DNA of 64,000 bases from SHZI01 sp964371995 (GCA_964371995.1 CAYJPG010000001.1:1-64000), one strand, 5' to 3'; positions 1 to 8,263 are shown, counted from the stretch's first letter. Numbers and translations are program-made. Notes: generated from the sequence alone by a model not told the origin.

Positions 1-333
1 GTAGAGAACCGCCGGTGTCTGCAGGGGCTCGGGCAAAGTTCGGGGGGGGCGTTGGCTCTTTTTGACATCTCAGGGCTTCGGCAGCGATTTACCACCAGTG
101 CTTTGGTCGTTCCGGGTCCTTGGTCGACGTTTCATGCTCTTCAGGTTCGCGATCGCACCGATATCCGTCTAGCCGTCATCAACGGGCTGCAAGAGTTGCC
201 CGCTGGTCAGGACAAGGATGCCCCTGAAGCCCCCGTCTTTCACCTCGGTCGGACATCGTTCGCAGGACTCACCCAGGGGCAGTTACGTCCTACGTCCGAG
301 CGCTTGAGGCGATTCAATCGAATATCCGGTTAG
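1..333 (+). CDS. C-terminal part of an unrecognised protein (runs off left edge)
   Basis: Frame 1 is open from the first base of the window to a stop at 331-333, so any start may lie outside; a TTG at 52 is the only obvious internal candidate. The translation looks protein-like in its middle (around residues 45-80, with a RTDIRLAVINGLQELPAG stretch), but I recognise no family, motif, signal peptide or membrane segment. Codon third positions are less GC-biased than in the trp operon to the right. The 3' end overlaps the next, frame-broken gene. It could be a genuine C-terminus, part of a broken longer gene, or a chance open frame. Confidence 0.3.
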   Translation, partial: VENRRCLQGLGQSSGGALALFDISGLRQRFTTSALVVPGPWSTFHALQVRDRTDIRLAVINGLQELPAGQDKDAPEAPVFHLGRTSFAGLTQGQLRPTSERLRRFNRISG

Positions 334-1040
334 GCCAGTTCATTAAAGGTTCGGCGCTCGTCGCTATTATCGGGATACTGGCGTTTCTCTGGATAGAGGA
401 GGACCTTGGCAATGCAGCTGTTAAGGCGGCTTGTGAGCGCGACGGGGGGCTCACGCTACGAACGCCAGCAGCCGTAGGAGGGGCTCTCTACAGTGCATCC
501 GGTGGGTCCAATTGCGAGTCGTGCATCTGGATTTTAGCCAGCGGCAACCTCTCCTATGTCGACTATATGGCGCAGCGCGACGGCGACGGAGAGCTGTTTC
601 CATTCCGGGGCTACTATCGATTATGGATGGGCACGGTCGGCGACACAGACTGCGCTGCCTTCGAGAAGGCCGTTTTCGTAAAGCTCGCCTCAAACCGCTT
701 CGGTTTGCTGCCCAGTCAGTGCATTGCCGTGGCGCCGCTCCGCTCACGGCCCATCGGTCCGGTTTATTCGGAGCGCAACTACTCTGAGCCAGCCGATTGG
801 GGTGTCAAGCTTGCTGTACGGGAGCTTCGAATTGACGATTTGTCCTCCGGAGGGGAGATCGCTGTCCTTAGGGACTATCGTTTCTTTTCGAGGCTTGCTG
901 GCTTGCTGGATCTGAGCGGCGGCGGCGGAGTTGCTTCCGCAGACTGCTGGACCTATGCGACCGGGCGTTTCCCTGACGTCAATGACCTTCTTACCGCAGC
1001 ATTCCAGCGCGCTTCGCCGAAGTCTAGCGGAGTGAACTGA
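218..1040 (+). pseudogene. Frame-broken gene for a single-pass membrane protein of unknown function
   Basis: Frame 3 is open from 228 to the TGA at 1038-1040, but has no ATG, GTG or TTG before 567, even though the reading upstream of 567 is clearly protein-like. It shows a hydrophobic segment encoded at about 350-392 (SALVAIIGILAFLW), then a soluble domain with several Cys (tgc codons at 513 and 522, later 650 and 721). An ATG at 218 in frame 2, preceded by AGGACAAGG, could be the start if one extra base lies between about 285 and 303; the joined reading would be a short N-tail, one membrane helix and a domain of roughly 215 residues. I do not recognise the domain. The break is either a real mutation or a draft-sequence error. 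Codon use is less GC3-rich than in neighbours, hinting at acquired DNA. Confidence 0.4.
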
Positions 1041-1061
1041 CCGAATCCTCGGAGGTAAAGA

Positions 1062-1115
1062 ATGTCTACATTTCAAGGGAGAAGCGAAGGTACCGGGTTT
1101 GGCTTATTTGGCTGA
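1062..1115 (+). CDS. Very short ORF behind a strong Shine-Dalgarno; probable remnant
   Basis: GGAGGT at 1051-1056 sits five bases before an ATG at 1062, as good a ribosome site as any here, yet the frame closes after 17 codons. Just past the stop the reading stays open in the other two frames, up to about 1236 in one of them. This suggests a small gene interrupted by a frame break, or a leader. The stretch 1116-1250 holds no recognised gene. Given two other frame breaks within 1.5 kb, a broken small gene is the likelier reading. Confidence 0.2.
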   Translation: MSTFQGRSEGTGFGLFG

Positions 1116-1250
1116 TCGCGCAGGGAGCGCGGTGTTCATCGCAACGGGGGATGCAAAACCAGCAGTTCCTACACATACGCGCCGGAATCGGTGCTGGCGG
1201 GTATGCAACCGCAGAGGCAAGGTGCGCACAACGTTAGGCGCCAGACCCCA

Positions 1251-1564
1251 ATGAGACACGCGGTGGATTACCTTTATTCGTTGTACGATGCCCTCGTCAG
1301 CATCAACGTCCCGAACGACAAGGCAAGGGCCGTGGTAGATGCGTGGAGCGTGACATGGCAACGACGATTGCGACCAAAGCCGATCTGCAGCTTCTGAAAC
1401 AAGAGCTGACGGCCTTGATTCAGGCAAGCGTTGCGGAACTTCGGCAGGAAACAACCCTGATCCGCAAGGACATGGAACTGCTGTCAACCACCATGACGGT
1501 ACGGCTCGGGTCCATGCTGATAGTTGGACTTGGCCTGTTGTTCGCTGCGCTCAAGCTAAGCTGA
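1251..1564 (+). pseudogene. CCDC90/DUF1640-like coiled-coil membrane protein, split by a one-base frameshift
   Basis: Two frames join into one typical small coiled-coil protein. The first runs from ATG 1251 (MRHAVDYLYSLYDALVSINV..KARAVVDA) to about 1341; the second runs from 1343 (ERDMATTIATKADLQLLKQEL) to TGA 1562-1564. Restoring one missing A between 1342 and 1344 turns GCGTGGAGCG into GCGATGGAGCG and gives an uninterrupted protein of about 104 residues. It has an N-terminal helix, a heptad-rich coiled coil with a TKADLQ..L core, and a C-terminal hydrophobic helix (MLIVGLGLLFAAL). This matches the architecture of DUF1640 proteins, whose function in bacteria is unclear. If the deletion is real the gene is dead, unless GTG 1343 allows the second half to be made alone. 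The stop overlaps the convergent trpA stop. Confidence 0.6.
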
Positions 1565-2341
1565 GCGTAACGCCCGCAAAAACGCCACCGGATCACCGCC
1601 ACTTTCCAGCTGTTCAACCAGCGCCGAGCCGACGATCACGCCATCCGCATGTGGCGCCAGGCTCCGCACCTGTTCCGCGCGCCGCACACCGAAACCGGCG
1701 CAGACCGGCAGGCTGCTCAAGCTTCTGACCTGATCCAGGTAGCTGCCCACACTGGCGGGCAGCTCCTTGCCGCTCCCGGTAATCCCGGTGGTGGTGACCG
1801 CATAGACAAAGCCACGACTCGCAGCGCAAAGGGCTTTAAGCCGTTCGGGCGGGGTCGCCGGCGTCACCAGCTGGATCAGCGCCAGCCCTCTGGCCTCCAG
1901 CGCAGCGCGGAACTCATCGCTCTCCTCTATCGGCAGGTCCGGGACGATAAACCCGCAGACACCGGCCGGGATTGCCGCAGCAGCCAACTGCTCATAACCG
2001 AAGCTCAGCAGCGGATTCAGATAACTCATCAGCACGACCGGTGCGTCGAAAGGCGCGGCCTTTTCCAGCTCGGTGAGAATCCAGCGCAAGCTGACGCCGG
2101 CAGCTATCGCGGCGTGGCTCGCTCGCTGGATGGTCACGCCATCGGCCATCGGATCGCTGAACGGCACGCCTACTTCCACGACATCGGCTTCCTGTGCGAT
2201 CGCGCGCAGCGTGGCGATGAACTGGTCCTTCTGCGGATAGCCCGCCGTGATGTACGGGACAAGCGCCGTACGCCCCGCAGCTGTCGAGCTGCGGATTGCC
2301 GCGCTGATGCGCTCGTGTGCCTGCAGTGGATGCTCAGACAT
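1556..2341 (-). CDS. trpA: Tryptophan synthase alpha chain
   Basis: Cleaves indole-3-glycerol phosphate to indole and glyceraldehyde 3-phosphate; indole is channelled to TrpB, so the enzyme works as a cytosolic alpha-beta complex. At 261 residues it has the normal length. The catalytic Glu56 and Asp67 lie in VEVGVPFSDPMADG, and the phosphate-binding end is seen in VCAGFGVRRAEQV and DGVIVGSALV. The start is ATG 2341, because family similarity begins there although the frame is open further upstream. It overlaps the trpB stop by eight bases (ATGTCTGA), so translational coupling is expected, giving equimolar subunits. Last gene of the trp operon; its stop meets the convergent coiled-coil gene tail to tail. 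Confidence 0.97.
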   Translation of the reverse strand: MSEHPLQAHERISAAIRSSTAAGRTALVPYITAGYPQKDQFIATLRAIAQEADVVEVGVPFSDPMADGVTIQRASHAAIAAGVSLRWILTELEKAAPFDAPVVLMSYLNPLLSFGYEQLAAAAIPAGVCGFIVPDLPIEESDEFRAALEARGLALIQLVTPATPPERLKALCAASRGFVYAVTTTGITGSGKELPASVGSYLDQVRSLSSLPVCAGFGVRRAEQVRSLAPHADGVIVGSALVEQLESGGDPVAFLRALRSA

Positions 2342-3605
2342 TGCCGGCCTCCGCGAGGATTTTTTTCGCACCACCGAAGACCTGCGACAGGGTCGGCATG
2401 TCCTTGTCGCCACGGCCCGACATGCCGATAAGTATCTTCTTGCCCGGATTGGCGAACGCCCAGCGTTTGCCGCCCGCCAGCGCATGCGACGATTCGATGG
2501 CCGGCAGAATGCCCTCGCTGGCACAGCACTCGCGCAAGGCATCGAGCGCCTCATCATCGGTGGCACTGGTGTAGGTCACGCGACCGATCGCCTGCAGCAG
2601 CGCGTGCTCCGGCCCAACACCCGGATAGTCGAGCCCGGCCGAGACCGAGTGCGTCTCCTGTACCTGACCGTCCGGATCCTGCAACAGCAGCGAATACGTA
2701 CCATGCAAAACGCCGGGACGACCGGTAGCCAGCGTAGCCGCGTTGTCGCCGAGCTTGTTACTGCGGCCACCGGCCTCGACGCCGATCAATGCAACCGAAG
2801 CATCGCCGATCAGCGGATGGAACAAACCAATCGCATTTGAGCCGCCCCCCACGCAGGCAAAAACGGCATCAGGCAAACCACCGGTATGCTCGATGAACTG
2901 CGCACGCGCTTCGCGGCCGATCACGGCCTGCAGTTCGCGCACGAGCAGCGGATAGGGATGCGGGCCGAGCGCCGAGCCCAGCAGGTAATAACTTCCCGCG
3001 GGATCAGAGACCCAGTCGCGGAATGCCTCGTCGATAGCTGCGCGCAGGGTCTGGTCGCCACTTTTCACCGGCACGACTTCGGCGCCGAACTGCACCATGC
3101 GCTCGACATTCGGCGCCTGACGCAGCACATCAACCGCACCCATATAGACGATGCAGGGAATCCCGACCCGTGCGCAGGCGGCCGCCGTCGCCACGCCATG
3201 CTGCCCCGCGCCGGTCTCGGCAATCACCCGCCTCGCACCGAGACGGCGGGCAAGCAGCGCCTGGCCAAGTGCGTTGTTGATCTTGTGCGCACCGGTATGA
3301 GCCAGATCCTCGCGCTTGAAATACACCTCGACGCCCCAGCGCTTGCTGAGCGTCGGCGCATGACTCAGCGCAGTCGGCCGACCGGCCCAGTCCCTGAGTT
3401 CGCGTGCGAGCTCAGCCTGAAAAGCCGGGTCATGCAGGTAACGCTGTACGCCCTCGGTGAGGCGCTCTAGCGCAGGGACCAGGGTCTCCGGCGCATAACG
3501 GCCACCGAAGGGGCCAAAGCGGCCGCGACTGTCGGGCAACTCGCCCGCCACAAGACGCCGGAGCAGCTCCGCACGCTCTGCCGGTGCCAGTTCAACGCTT
3601 GGCAT
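2334..3605 (-). CDS. trpB: Tryptophan synthase beta chain
   Basis: PLP enzyme that condenses indole with L-serine to give L-tryptophan. At 423 residues it is a little longer than the 397-residue E. coli protein, mainly at the N-terminus. Lys108 in the THTG-type motif (AHTGAHKINNALGQ) is the expected Schiff-base lysine. ETGAGQHGVA is the indole/serine site with the catalytic Glu, and CVGGGSNAIG is the phosphate-binding loop. SGRGDKD near the C-terminus is also conserved. The ATG at 3605 lies inside the end of trpF (14-base overlap), and its own stop overlaps trpA, so it is embedded in the coupled operon. The assignment to the TrpB1 type rather than the TrpB2 type rests on length and tight linkage to trpA. 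Confidence 0.98.
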   Translation of the reverse strand: MPSVELAPAERAELLRRLVAGELPDSRGRFGPFGGRYAPETLVPALERLTEGVQRYLHDPAFQAELARELRDWAGRPTALSHAPTLSKRWGVEVYFKREDLAHTGAHKINNALGQALLARRLGARRVIAETGAGQHGVATAAACARVGIPCIVYMGAVDVLRQAPNVERMVQFGAEVVPVKSGDQTLRAAIDEAFRDWVSDPAGSYYLLGSALGPHPYPLLVRELQAVIGREARAQFIEHTGGLPDAVFACVGGGSNAIGLFHPLIGDASVALIGVEAGGRSNKLGDNAATLATGRPGVLHGTYSLLLQDPDGQVQETHSVSAGLDYPGVGPEHALLQAIGRVTYTSATDDEALDALRECCASEGILPAIESSHALAGGKRWAFANPGKKILIGMSGRGDKDMPTLSQVFGGAKKILAEAGNV

Positions 3606-4218
3606 TGTTACTCTCCGCTTCCCGTACTGCAGCCATGAATGCCGCGATTCGGTCTGGATCCTTCACACCAGGGCGCGATTCCACGCCACTGCTCACATCG
3701 ACGCCATACGGTCGCACGGTCGCGATCGCGGGCCCTACATTTTCCGGCGTCAGCCCACCGGCTAGCACCAGATGTCGGTCCGCGCCCATGCCCGTGACCA
3801 GATTCGCGGCCCGCTGCCAGTCGGCCTGTATACCCTGTCCGCTTTCAGCCGCCTCGAAGAGCAGTTGCTCCTCGCGCCCTAATGCCACCATGTCCAGATC
3901 CGCCATGTCGCGGAACACGGGCAGGCGGCTGATGCTCTCGGGAATATCGAGGCGCGAAAAATCGCCCGCATCGGTCTGCAACCAGTCAGGCGCAAACTCC
4001 TCAGCCACTCGCTGCCACTCGTCTTGCGTCGGATGCCTCATCACCGCGACGCGAATGATCGCCGGCGACACGTCCCGACACAGCTGTGCCGCGCGCTTCG
4101 GTGTGACCTGGCGCGGCGACTCGGCGAAGACGAACCCGATCGCATCGGCACCCGCCTGAATGGCCTCGCTGACCGCACGCGGCGTCGACAGACCGCAGAT
4201 CTTGACGAAGATCCTCAC
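3592..4218 (-). CDS. trpF: Phosphoribosylanthranilate isomerase
   Basis: Amadori rearrangement of N-(5-phosphoribosyl)anthranilate to CdRP, the third tryptophan-specific step. It is a free-standing TIM barrel of 208 residues, not fused to TrpC as in E. coli. The N-terminal VKICGLSTP carries the general-base Cys8. LVLAGGLTPENV and GVDVSSGVES form the phosphate sites with the catalytic Asp. The start is GTG 4218, which overlaps the trpC stop in a GTGA; the 3' end overlaps trpB by 14 bases. It is expressed with the whole trp operon. Confidence 0.97.
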   Translation of the reverse strand: MRIFVKICGLSTPRAVSEAIQAGADAIGFVFAESPRQVTPKRAAQLCRDVSPAIIRVAVMRHPTQDEWQRVAEEFAPDWLQTDAGDFSRLDIPESISRLPVFRDMADLDMVALGREEQLLFEAAESGQGIQADWQRAANLVTGMGADRHLVLAGGLTPENVGPAIATVRPYGVDVSSGVESRPGVKDPDRIAAFMAAVREAESNNAKR

Positions 4219-5090
4219 CGCGCACGCGCCTCTAAGGCCGAAGCACGGCCAGCCCCCAGAAGCTCCGCGACGAACGCGGCCGGATCCGGCGCACGCATCA
4301 GCGCAGTACCGACCAGCGCGACGCCATAACCAAGTCCGGCCACGCGCGCTGCCTGGCTGGCCGACCCGACACCACTCTCAGCCACCCGCGGAATGTCGAC
4401 GGGCAAATGCGGCGCCAGCGCGGCAAAGCGTCCGAAGTCGACCTTGAGGCTGCGCAGATCGCGACAGTTCACACCGATCAGCGAACGACAGCGACCATCG
4501 ACGAGTGCCGGGCCAGCTGCATGAATGGCCGATACGGTGCGCTCCAGATCGGCAGCATCGAATATTTCAACCAGCGCAAACAAACCCAGGCGGTGCGTGT
4601 AGCGGAGCATGTCCTGCAGGCGTGCGTCGTTCAGCATCGCCGCAATCAGCAGCACGCCGCTGGCACCGGCTGCCCGCGCTTCCAGGACCTGATAGGGCGA
4701 GACCAGAAAATCCTTGCGCATGGCCGGTACCGGCGCAACTGCCGATGCCACTTCCTGCAGGTGCGCCAGCTCGCCGTCGAAGGCCTCGGGCTCGGTCAAC
4801 ACAGACAGTGCCGCTGCACCACCCTGCGCGTAGTTTCGACCCTGGTCGGTGATGCGCAGGGTGCGGCGGGCCAGTGTGCCCGCAGAAGGTGAGCGTCGCT
4901 TGACCTCGGCGATGACATCGAAACCCTGCGGCGAAAGCTTCAGTGGCGGTGGTGCCGGCAGTTTGCGCACGCGCGCCTCGAGGATCAGCGCCGGGCAGCG
5001 TTCCATGGCTGTGACTGCGCGAAGCGTGCTGCTCACGGCCATGCGCGCGAGAAAGGACTTTCCTGCCCGCTTCTTCATGCGCGTCTTCAT
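4215..5090 (-). CDS. trpC: Indole-3-glycerol phosphate synthase
   Basis: Closes the indole ring: CdRP to indole-3-glycerol phosphate with loss of CO2. Cytosolic TIM barrel of 291 residues. VIAEVKRRSPSAG holds the catalytic Lys, followed by LSVLTEPEAFDG, MRKDFLVSPYQ, LVEIFDAADL, IGVNCRDLRSL and AESGV, all in the family order. The ATG at 5090 overlaps the trpD stop as ATGA; the frame is open upstream but there it only shadows trpD. An alternative in-frame ATG at 5078 would shorten the basic N-tail by four residues. Its stop overlaps the GTG of trpF. Confidence 0.97.
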   Translation of the reverse strand: MKTRMKKRAGKSFLARMAVSSTLRAVTAMERCPALILEARVRKLPAPPPLKLSPQGFDVIAEVKRRSPSAGTLARRTLRITDQGRNYAQGGAAALSVLTEPEAFDGELAHLQEVASAVAPVPAMRKDFLVSPYQVLEARAAGASGVLLIAAMLNDARLQDMLRYTHRLGLFALVEIFDAADLERTVSAIHAAGPALVDGRCRSLIGVNCRDLRSLKVDFGRFAALAPHLPVDIPRVAESGVGSASQAARVAGLGYGVALVGTALMRAPDPAAFVAELLGAGRASALEARAR

Positions 5091-6118
5091 GCCGCAGCCG
5101 GCTGCCAGGCACGCAGCCGCGCCAGCAAGCTGGCGCCGGCGCCGCTGTCCAGTGCACGTTGCGCTGCTTCGATCCCGCGGCGCAGACCACATGCGCGGCC
5201 AACCAGGTCCAGCACCAGGCCCGCGCCAAGTACCAGCGCGTCACGATGCGGACCCCGATCTTCGCCCAGCAGTACGGCTTCAATCGCCCGGGCATTGGCG
5301 GCGGCATCACCGCCGGCCAGATCGGCCGCCGTACAGCGGGCAATGCCATAGTGGGCCGGATCGCGACGGCCCCTGCGCACGAGACCGGGGCGCACATCGA
5401 AGACCACGAACGGCCCTACCGGAGTCGCTTCGTCCCAACCCGGCTCGCCGTGCACGACAAATGCGCGCTTTATCGGCATCCCGGACAGGGCATCGGCCAG
5501 CAGGCGGGCAGTCGGCAGGTCGCAGGCACCGATAAGGCCAAAGGGCGGTGCGGCCGGATTGCTGAGCGGCCCGAGCAGATTGAATACTGTCCGAATGCCC
5601 AGTGCGCGACGCACCGGCGCAATCGCCTTCATCGCCGGATGAAAGTTCGGCGCGAAAAGAAAGCTGAACTGCGCGGCATCAAACAGCGCCTGGGCATCGG
5701 CCGGCGTCTGCGGCAGACGGATACCGAGCGCCTCGAGTACGTCTGCACTGCCGGACTGCGACGAAACAGAGCTGTTGCCGTGCTTGATGATGGGCACTCC
5801 GGCTGCAGCAGCCACCAGCGCCGAGCCGGTGGACAGGTTCAGACTGCCCGAGGCATCACCGCCGGTACCGACGACGTCCGCAGCATCAGCCCCAGACTCA
5901 AAGCGACAGGCAAGTGCACGCATCGCGGTTGCCAGGCCGCGCAGCTCGGTAGCCGTCTCGCCCTTGATTCGCAGTGCCACCAGGAGGGCAGCGGCCACTG
6001 CCGGCGGCAGCTGCTCATCGGTGAGCGTGTGCATGAGTACTGCCGCCTCAGCTTCACTGAGATCCTGTCCGGCGAGCAGCCGCTCAAGGGTAGCAGTCAC
6101 TGCCCGCACGGCACTCAC
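5087..6118 (-). CDS. trpD: Anthranilate phosphoribosyltransferase
   Basis: Transfers phosphoribosyl from PRPP to anthranilate. Cytosolic, 343 residues, a stand-alone enzyme without the TrpG fusion found in enterics. VVGTGGDASGSLNLST is the PRPP/Mg glycine-rich motif, KHGNSSVSSQSGSADVLEALG the anthranilate-binding segment, and APVRRALGIRTVFNLLGPLSNPA the hinge region. The start is GTG 6118, overlapping the trpG stop as GTGA; the 3' end overlaps trpC as ATGA. Confidence 0.98.
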   Translation of the reverse strand: MSAVRAVTATLERLLAGQDLSEAEAAVLMHTLTDEQLPPAVAAALLVALRIKGETATELRGLATAMRALACRFESGADAADVVGTGGDASGSLNLSTGSALVAAAAGVPIIKHGNSSVSSQSGSADVLEALGIRLPQTPADAQALFDAAQFSFLFAPNFHPAMKAIAPVRRALGIRTVFNLLGPLSNPAAPPFGLIGACDLPTARLLADALSGMPIKRAFVVHGEPGWDEATPVGPFVVFDVRPGLVRRGRRDPAHYGIARCTAADLAGGDAAANARAIEAVLLGEDRGPHRDALVLGAGLVLDLVGRACGLRRGIEAAQRALDSGAGASLLARLRAWQPAAA

Positions 6119-6711
6119 TGGCCGCCAGCCGTTATGGCGAGGAAATTGCCGAGCAGCCAGTTGCCTTCGGGCGTCAGCACGCTCTCCGGATGGAACTGCA
6201 CGCCTTCGAGCGGCAGCTGCCGGTGCCGCACGCCCATAATCTCGCCACGTTCGCTGCGCGCGGTGATTTCCAGCACTGCCGGCATGGTCTGCTCCTCAGC
6301 AGCCAGCGAATGATAACGGCCGGCCTGAAACGGGTGGCTCAGTCCGGCATAGACGCCGGCACCATCGTGCTCGATCATCGAGGTCTTGCCATGCATAAGC
6401 CGCGGCGCAGAGATGATCCGTCCGCCGAAATGCTGCACCAGTGCCTGATGACCCAGGCACACGCCCAGTATCGGCACCCGCTGCTCGAAGGCTGCCAGCA
6501 TCGCCAGCGATACGCCGGCGCCGTCGGGCCGGCCGGGACCGGGGGAAATACACAGGTGACTGGGTTTCAGCGCCAGCGCCTTCGCCACGCTGATCTCATC
6601 GTTGCGGTACACGAACACATCGGCACCGAGCACGAGAAAGGCCTGCACCAGGTTATAGGTGAAGGAATCATAGTTATCGACGAGCAACAGCCTCGGCTGC
6701 ACGGTACTCAC
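6115..6711 (-). CDS. trpG: Anthranilate synthase glutaminase component
   Basis: Class I glutamine amidotransferase that supplies ammonia to TrpE. 198 residues. The catalytic triad is visible: Cys85 in GVCLGHQ, with His174 and Glu176 in VQFHPES. LLLVDNYDSFTYNL opens the domain and SPGPGRPDGAG forms the oxyanion strand. The same subunit could also serve as PabA, since no separate pabA is seen in the window. Start GTG 6711 overlaps the trpE stop as GTGA, which couples synthesis of both anthranilate synthase subunits. Confidence 0.96.
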   Translation of the reverse strand: MSTVQPRLLLVDNYDSFTYNLVQAFLVLGADVFVYRNDEISVAKALALKPSHLCISPGPGRPDGAGVSLAMLAAFEQRVPILGVCLGHQALVQHFGGRIISAPRLMHGKTSMIEHDGAGVYAGLSHPFQAGRYHSLAAEEQTMPAVLEITARSERGEIMGVRHRQLPLEGVQFHPESVLTPEGNWLLGNFLAITAGGQ

Positions 6712-8099
6712 AGACCTTCCTCCGCCATCGTCAACGCATCGCGCAGGATGGCACTCTTGGCCAGCACCTCGTTGTACTCACTTTCAGGAACGCTGTCGGC
6801 CACGATGCCGGCACCCGCCTGATAGCTGTATGTATTGCCACGGAACACCAGGGTGCGTATCGCTATCGCCTGGTCCATGTCGCCGTTGCTGGCGAAATAG
6901 CCAACCGTTCCGGCGTAAATGCCGCGACGTACCGGCTCCAGCTCATCGATGAGTTCCATGGCCCGTACCTTCGGCGCACCGACCAGCGTGCCGGCCGGAA
7001 ACGCGGCGGCAAAAAGATCGAAAGCATCGCGCCCTTTTGCAATCTCTCCCTGCACGCCGCTGACGATATGCATCACGTGGCTGTATCGCTCGATGCTGCG
7101 ATAAGGCTCCACGTGCACAGTGCCCGCCGCCGCCACCCGGCCCAGATCATTGCGCGCGAGATCGACGAGCATCACATGCTCGGCGTTCTCCTTTTCATCG
7201 GCGAGCAGGGACTGCTCGTGCGCGACATCCTGCTCCGGCGTCGCACCGCGCGGGCGCGTACCCGCGATCGGGCGCAGCGATGCATGCCCGCGACGCAATT
7301 TGACCAGCGCCTCGGGGGAAGAACCGGCCACCTGGATATCGCCCAGATCGATAAAGAACATGTATGGCGAGGGATTCAGCAACCGCAGTGCGCGATAGGC
7401 CTCAAAGGGCGAGAGGCTGTGCGTTCCGGTGAACTGTACGGACAGCACCAGCTGATAAACATCACCCCTGGTAATCGAACCCTTGCTGGCCTCTACCGCC
7501 TGAATGAACTGCTCGCGCGAGAGGCTCTGTCCGGATGCACTCTGCTTGCCAACAGCAGGTGCCACCGGCAGTGCACCACGCAGCAGCCGGATGACCTCCG
7601 CACGCAACGCCAGCCGTTCGGCCTCGCTGCCCGCATGGAGCAAAGCGATCCGGCGCGTCAGATGGTCAAAAACCAGCAATGAATCCGCGGCGAGATAGGC
7701 GGCTTCCGACCCCTGTGGGTTGTCCGGATGCACCGGGGCATTGGGCAGACGCTCGAAATAACGCACGAGGTCATAGGCGCCGACACCTACCAGCCCGCCG
7801 CTGAACGGCAGGTCGGGCACCACGGGATTCAGCCGCGGCGTACGGGCCAGCGTGGCCCGCAAGGCATCCAGCAGTTCATCACGGCTGGCAGGCCGGTCGC
7901 GACGCTCTGTTCCGGCCCGCAGGCCATCGGCATCGAGCCGGAACTCAAGCGCAGCTCCGAACCCGAGGAAGGAATACCGCGCCAGATGCACGCCGCCCTC
8001 GACGCTCTCCAGCAGATAGCGCGGCCTGAGCGGCGCCAGCTTGAGCCAGGTGGATACCGGCGTATCCAGGTCAGCAGCTATGTCAAATGGTGATTGCAT
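6708..8099 (-). CDS. trpE: Anthranilate synthase component I
   Basis: Converts chorismate and ammonia to anthranilate; first committed step and the usual point of feedback control. 463 residues. The LLES motif near residue 30 (RYLLESVEGG) is the tryptophan-binding element of feedback-sensitive enzymes. The chorismate-utilising domain carries GDVYQLVLSVQF, IAGTRPRG, DEKENAEHVMLVDLARNDLG and GTLVGAPKVRAME. PabB was considered, but its place at the head of a complete trp operon settles the assignment. The ATG at 8099 follows the attenuator by about 25 bases. Confidence 0.97.
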   Translation of the reverse strand: MQSPFDIAADLDTPVSTWLKLAPLRPRYLLESVEGGVHLARYSFLGFGAALEFRLDADGLRAGTERRDRPASRDELLDALRATLARTPRLNPVVPDLPFSGGLVGVGAYDLVRYFERLPNAPVHPDNPQGSEAAYLAADSLLVFDHLTRRIALLHAGSEAERLALRAEVIRLLRGALPVAPAVGKQSASGQSLSREQFIQAVEASKGSITRGDVYQLVLSVQFTGTHSLSPFEAYRALRLLNPSPYMFFIDLGDIQVAGSSPEALVKLRRGHASLRPIAGTRPRGATPEQDVAHEQSLLADEKENAEHVMLVDLARNDLGRVAAAGTVHVEPYRSIERYSHVMHIVSGVQGEIAKGRDAFDLFAAAFPAGTLVGAPKVRAMELIDELEPVRRGIYAGTVGYFASNGDMDQAIAIRTLVFRGNTYSYQAGAGIVADSVPESEYNEVLAKSAILRDALTMAEEGL

Positions 8100-8123
8100 G
8101 GAGCATCTTCAGGTCGCTGAAAA

Positions 8124-8156
8124 CAAAAAACCCACCCCGCTTCCGCGATGGTGGGT
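8124..8156 (-). terminator. trp attenuator (intrinsic terminator between trpL and trpE)
   Basis: On the minus strand ACCCACC (8156-8150) pairs with GGTGGGT (8136-8130). A short inner CGC/GCG stem closes a GGAA loop, and six Ts follow at 8130-8125. It lies after the leader peptide stop and before trpE, the classic position for transcription attenuation. Confidence 0.9.
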
Positions 8157-8181
8157 CACAGGCAGCTCGGGTTATAACGGG

Positions 8182-8256
8182 CTAGGCCATGCCCCTCCTC
8201 GCGGAGAGATGGATGCGACGCCACCACCAGCCCAGATTCTGGTCAACCCTGCTCAT
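8182..8256 (-). CDS. trpL: trp operon leader peptide with three consecutive Trp codons
   Basis: ATG at 8256 and TAG at 8184-8182 enclose 24 codons; codons 10-12 are TGG TGG TGG (8229-8221), directly followed by two Arg codons. This is the hallmark of a ribosome-mediated attenuation leader: when charged tRNA-Trp is scarce the ribosome stalls on the Trp codons and the downstream attenuator at 8124-8156 should not form. The GGTGG stretch of the Trp codons can also pair with the CCACC arm of the terminator, a possible antiterminator, although that pairing is inferred by eye. No Shine-Dalgarno is seen upstream; the candidate promoter would place the transcript start at or next to the ATG. Too short for standard ORF calling. 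Confidence 0.88.
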   Translation of the reverse strand: MSRVDQNLGWWWRRIHLSARRGMA

Positions 8257-8263
8257 GGGTGCG

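Noticed and set aside
329..335. Second GTTAGGC heptamer
   Set aside because: It lies inside the coding-like frame of the membrane protein and has no palindromic partner; a chance match to a degenerate core site is likely.
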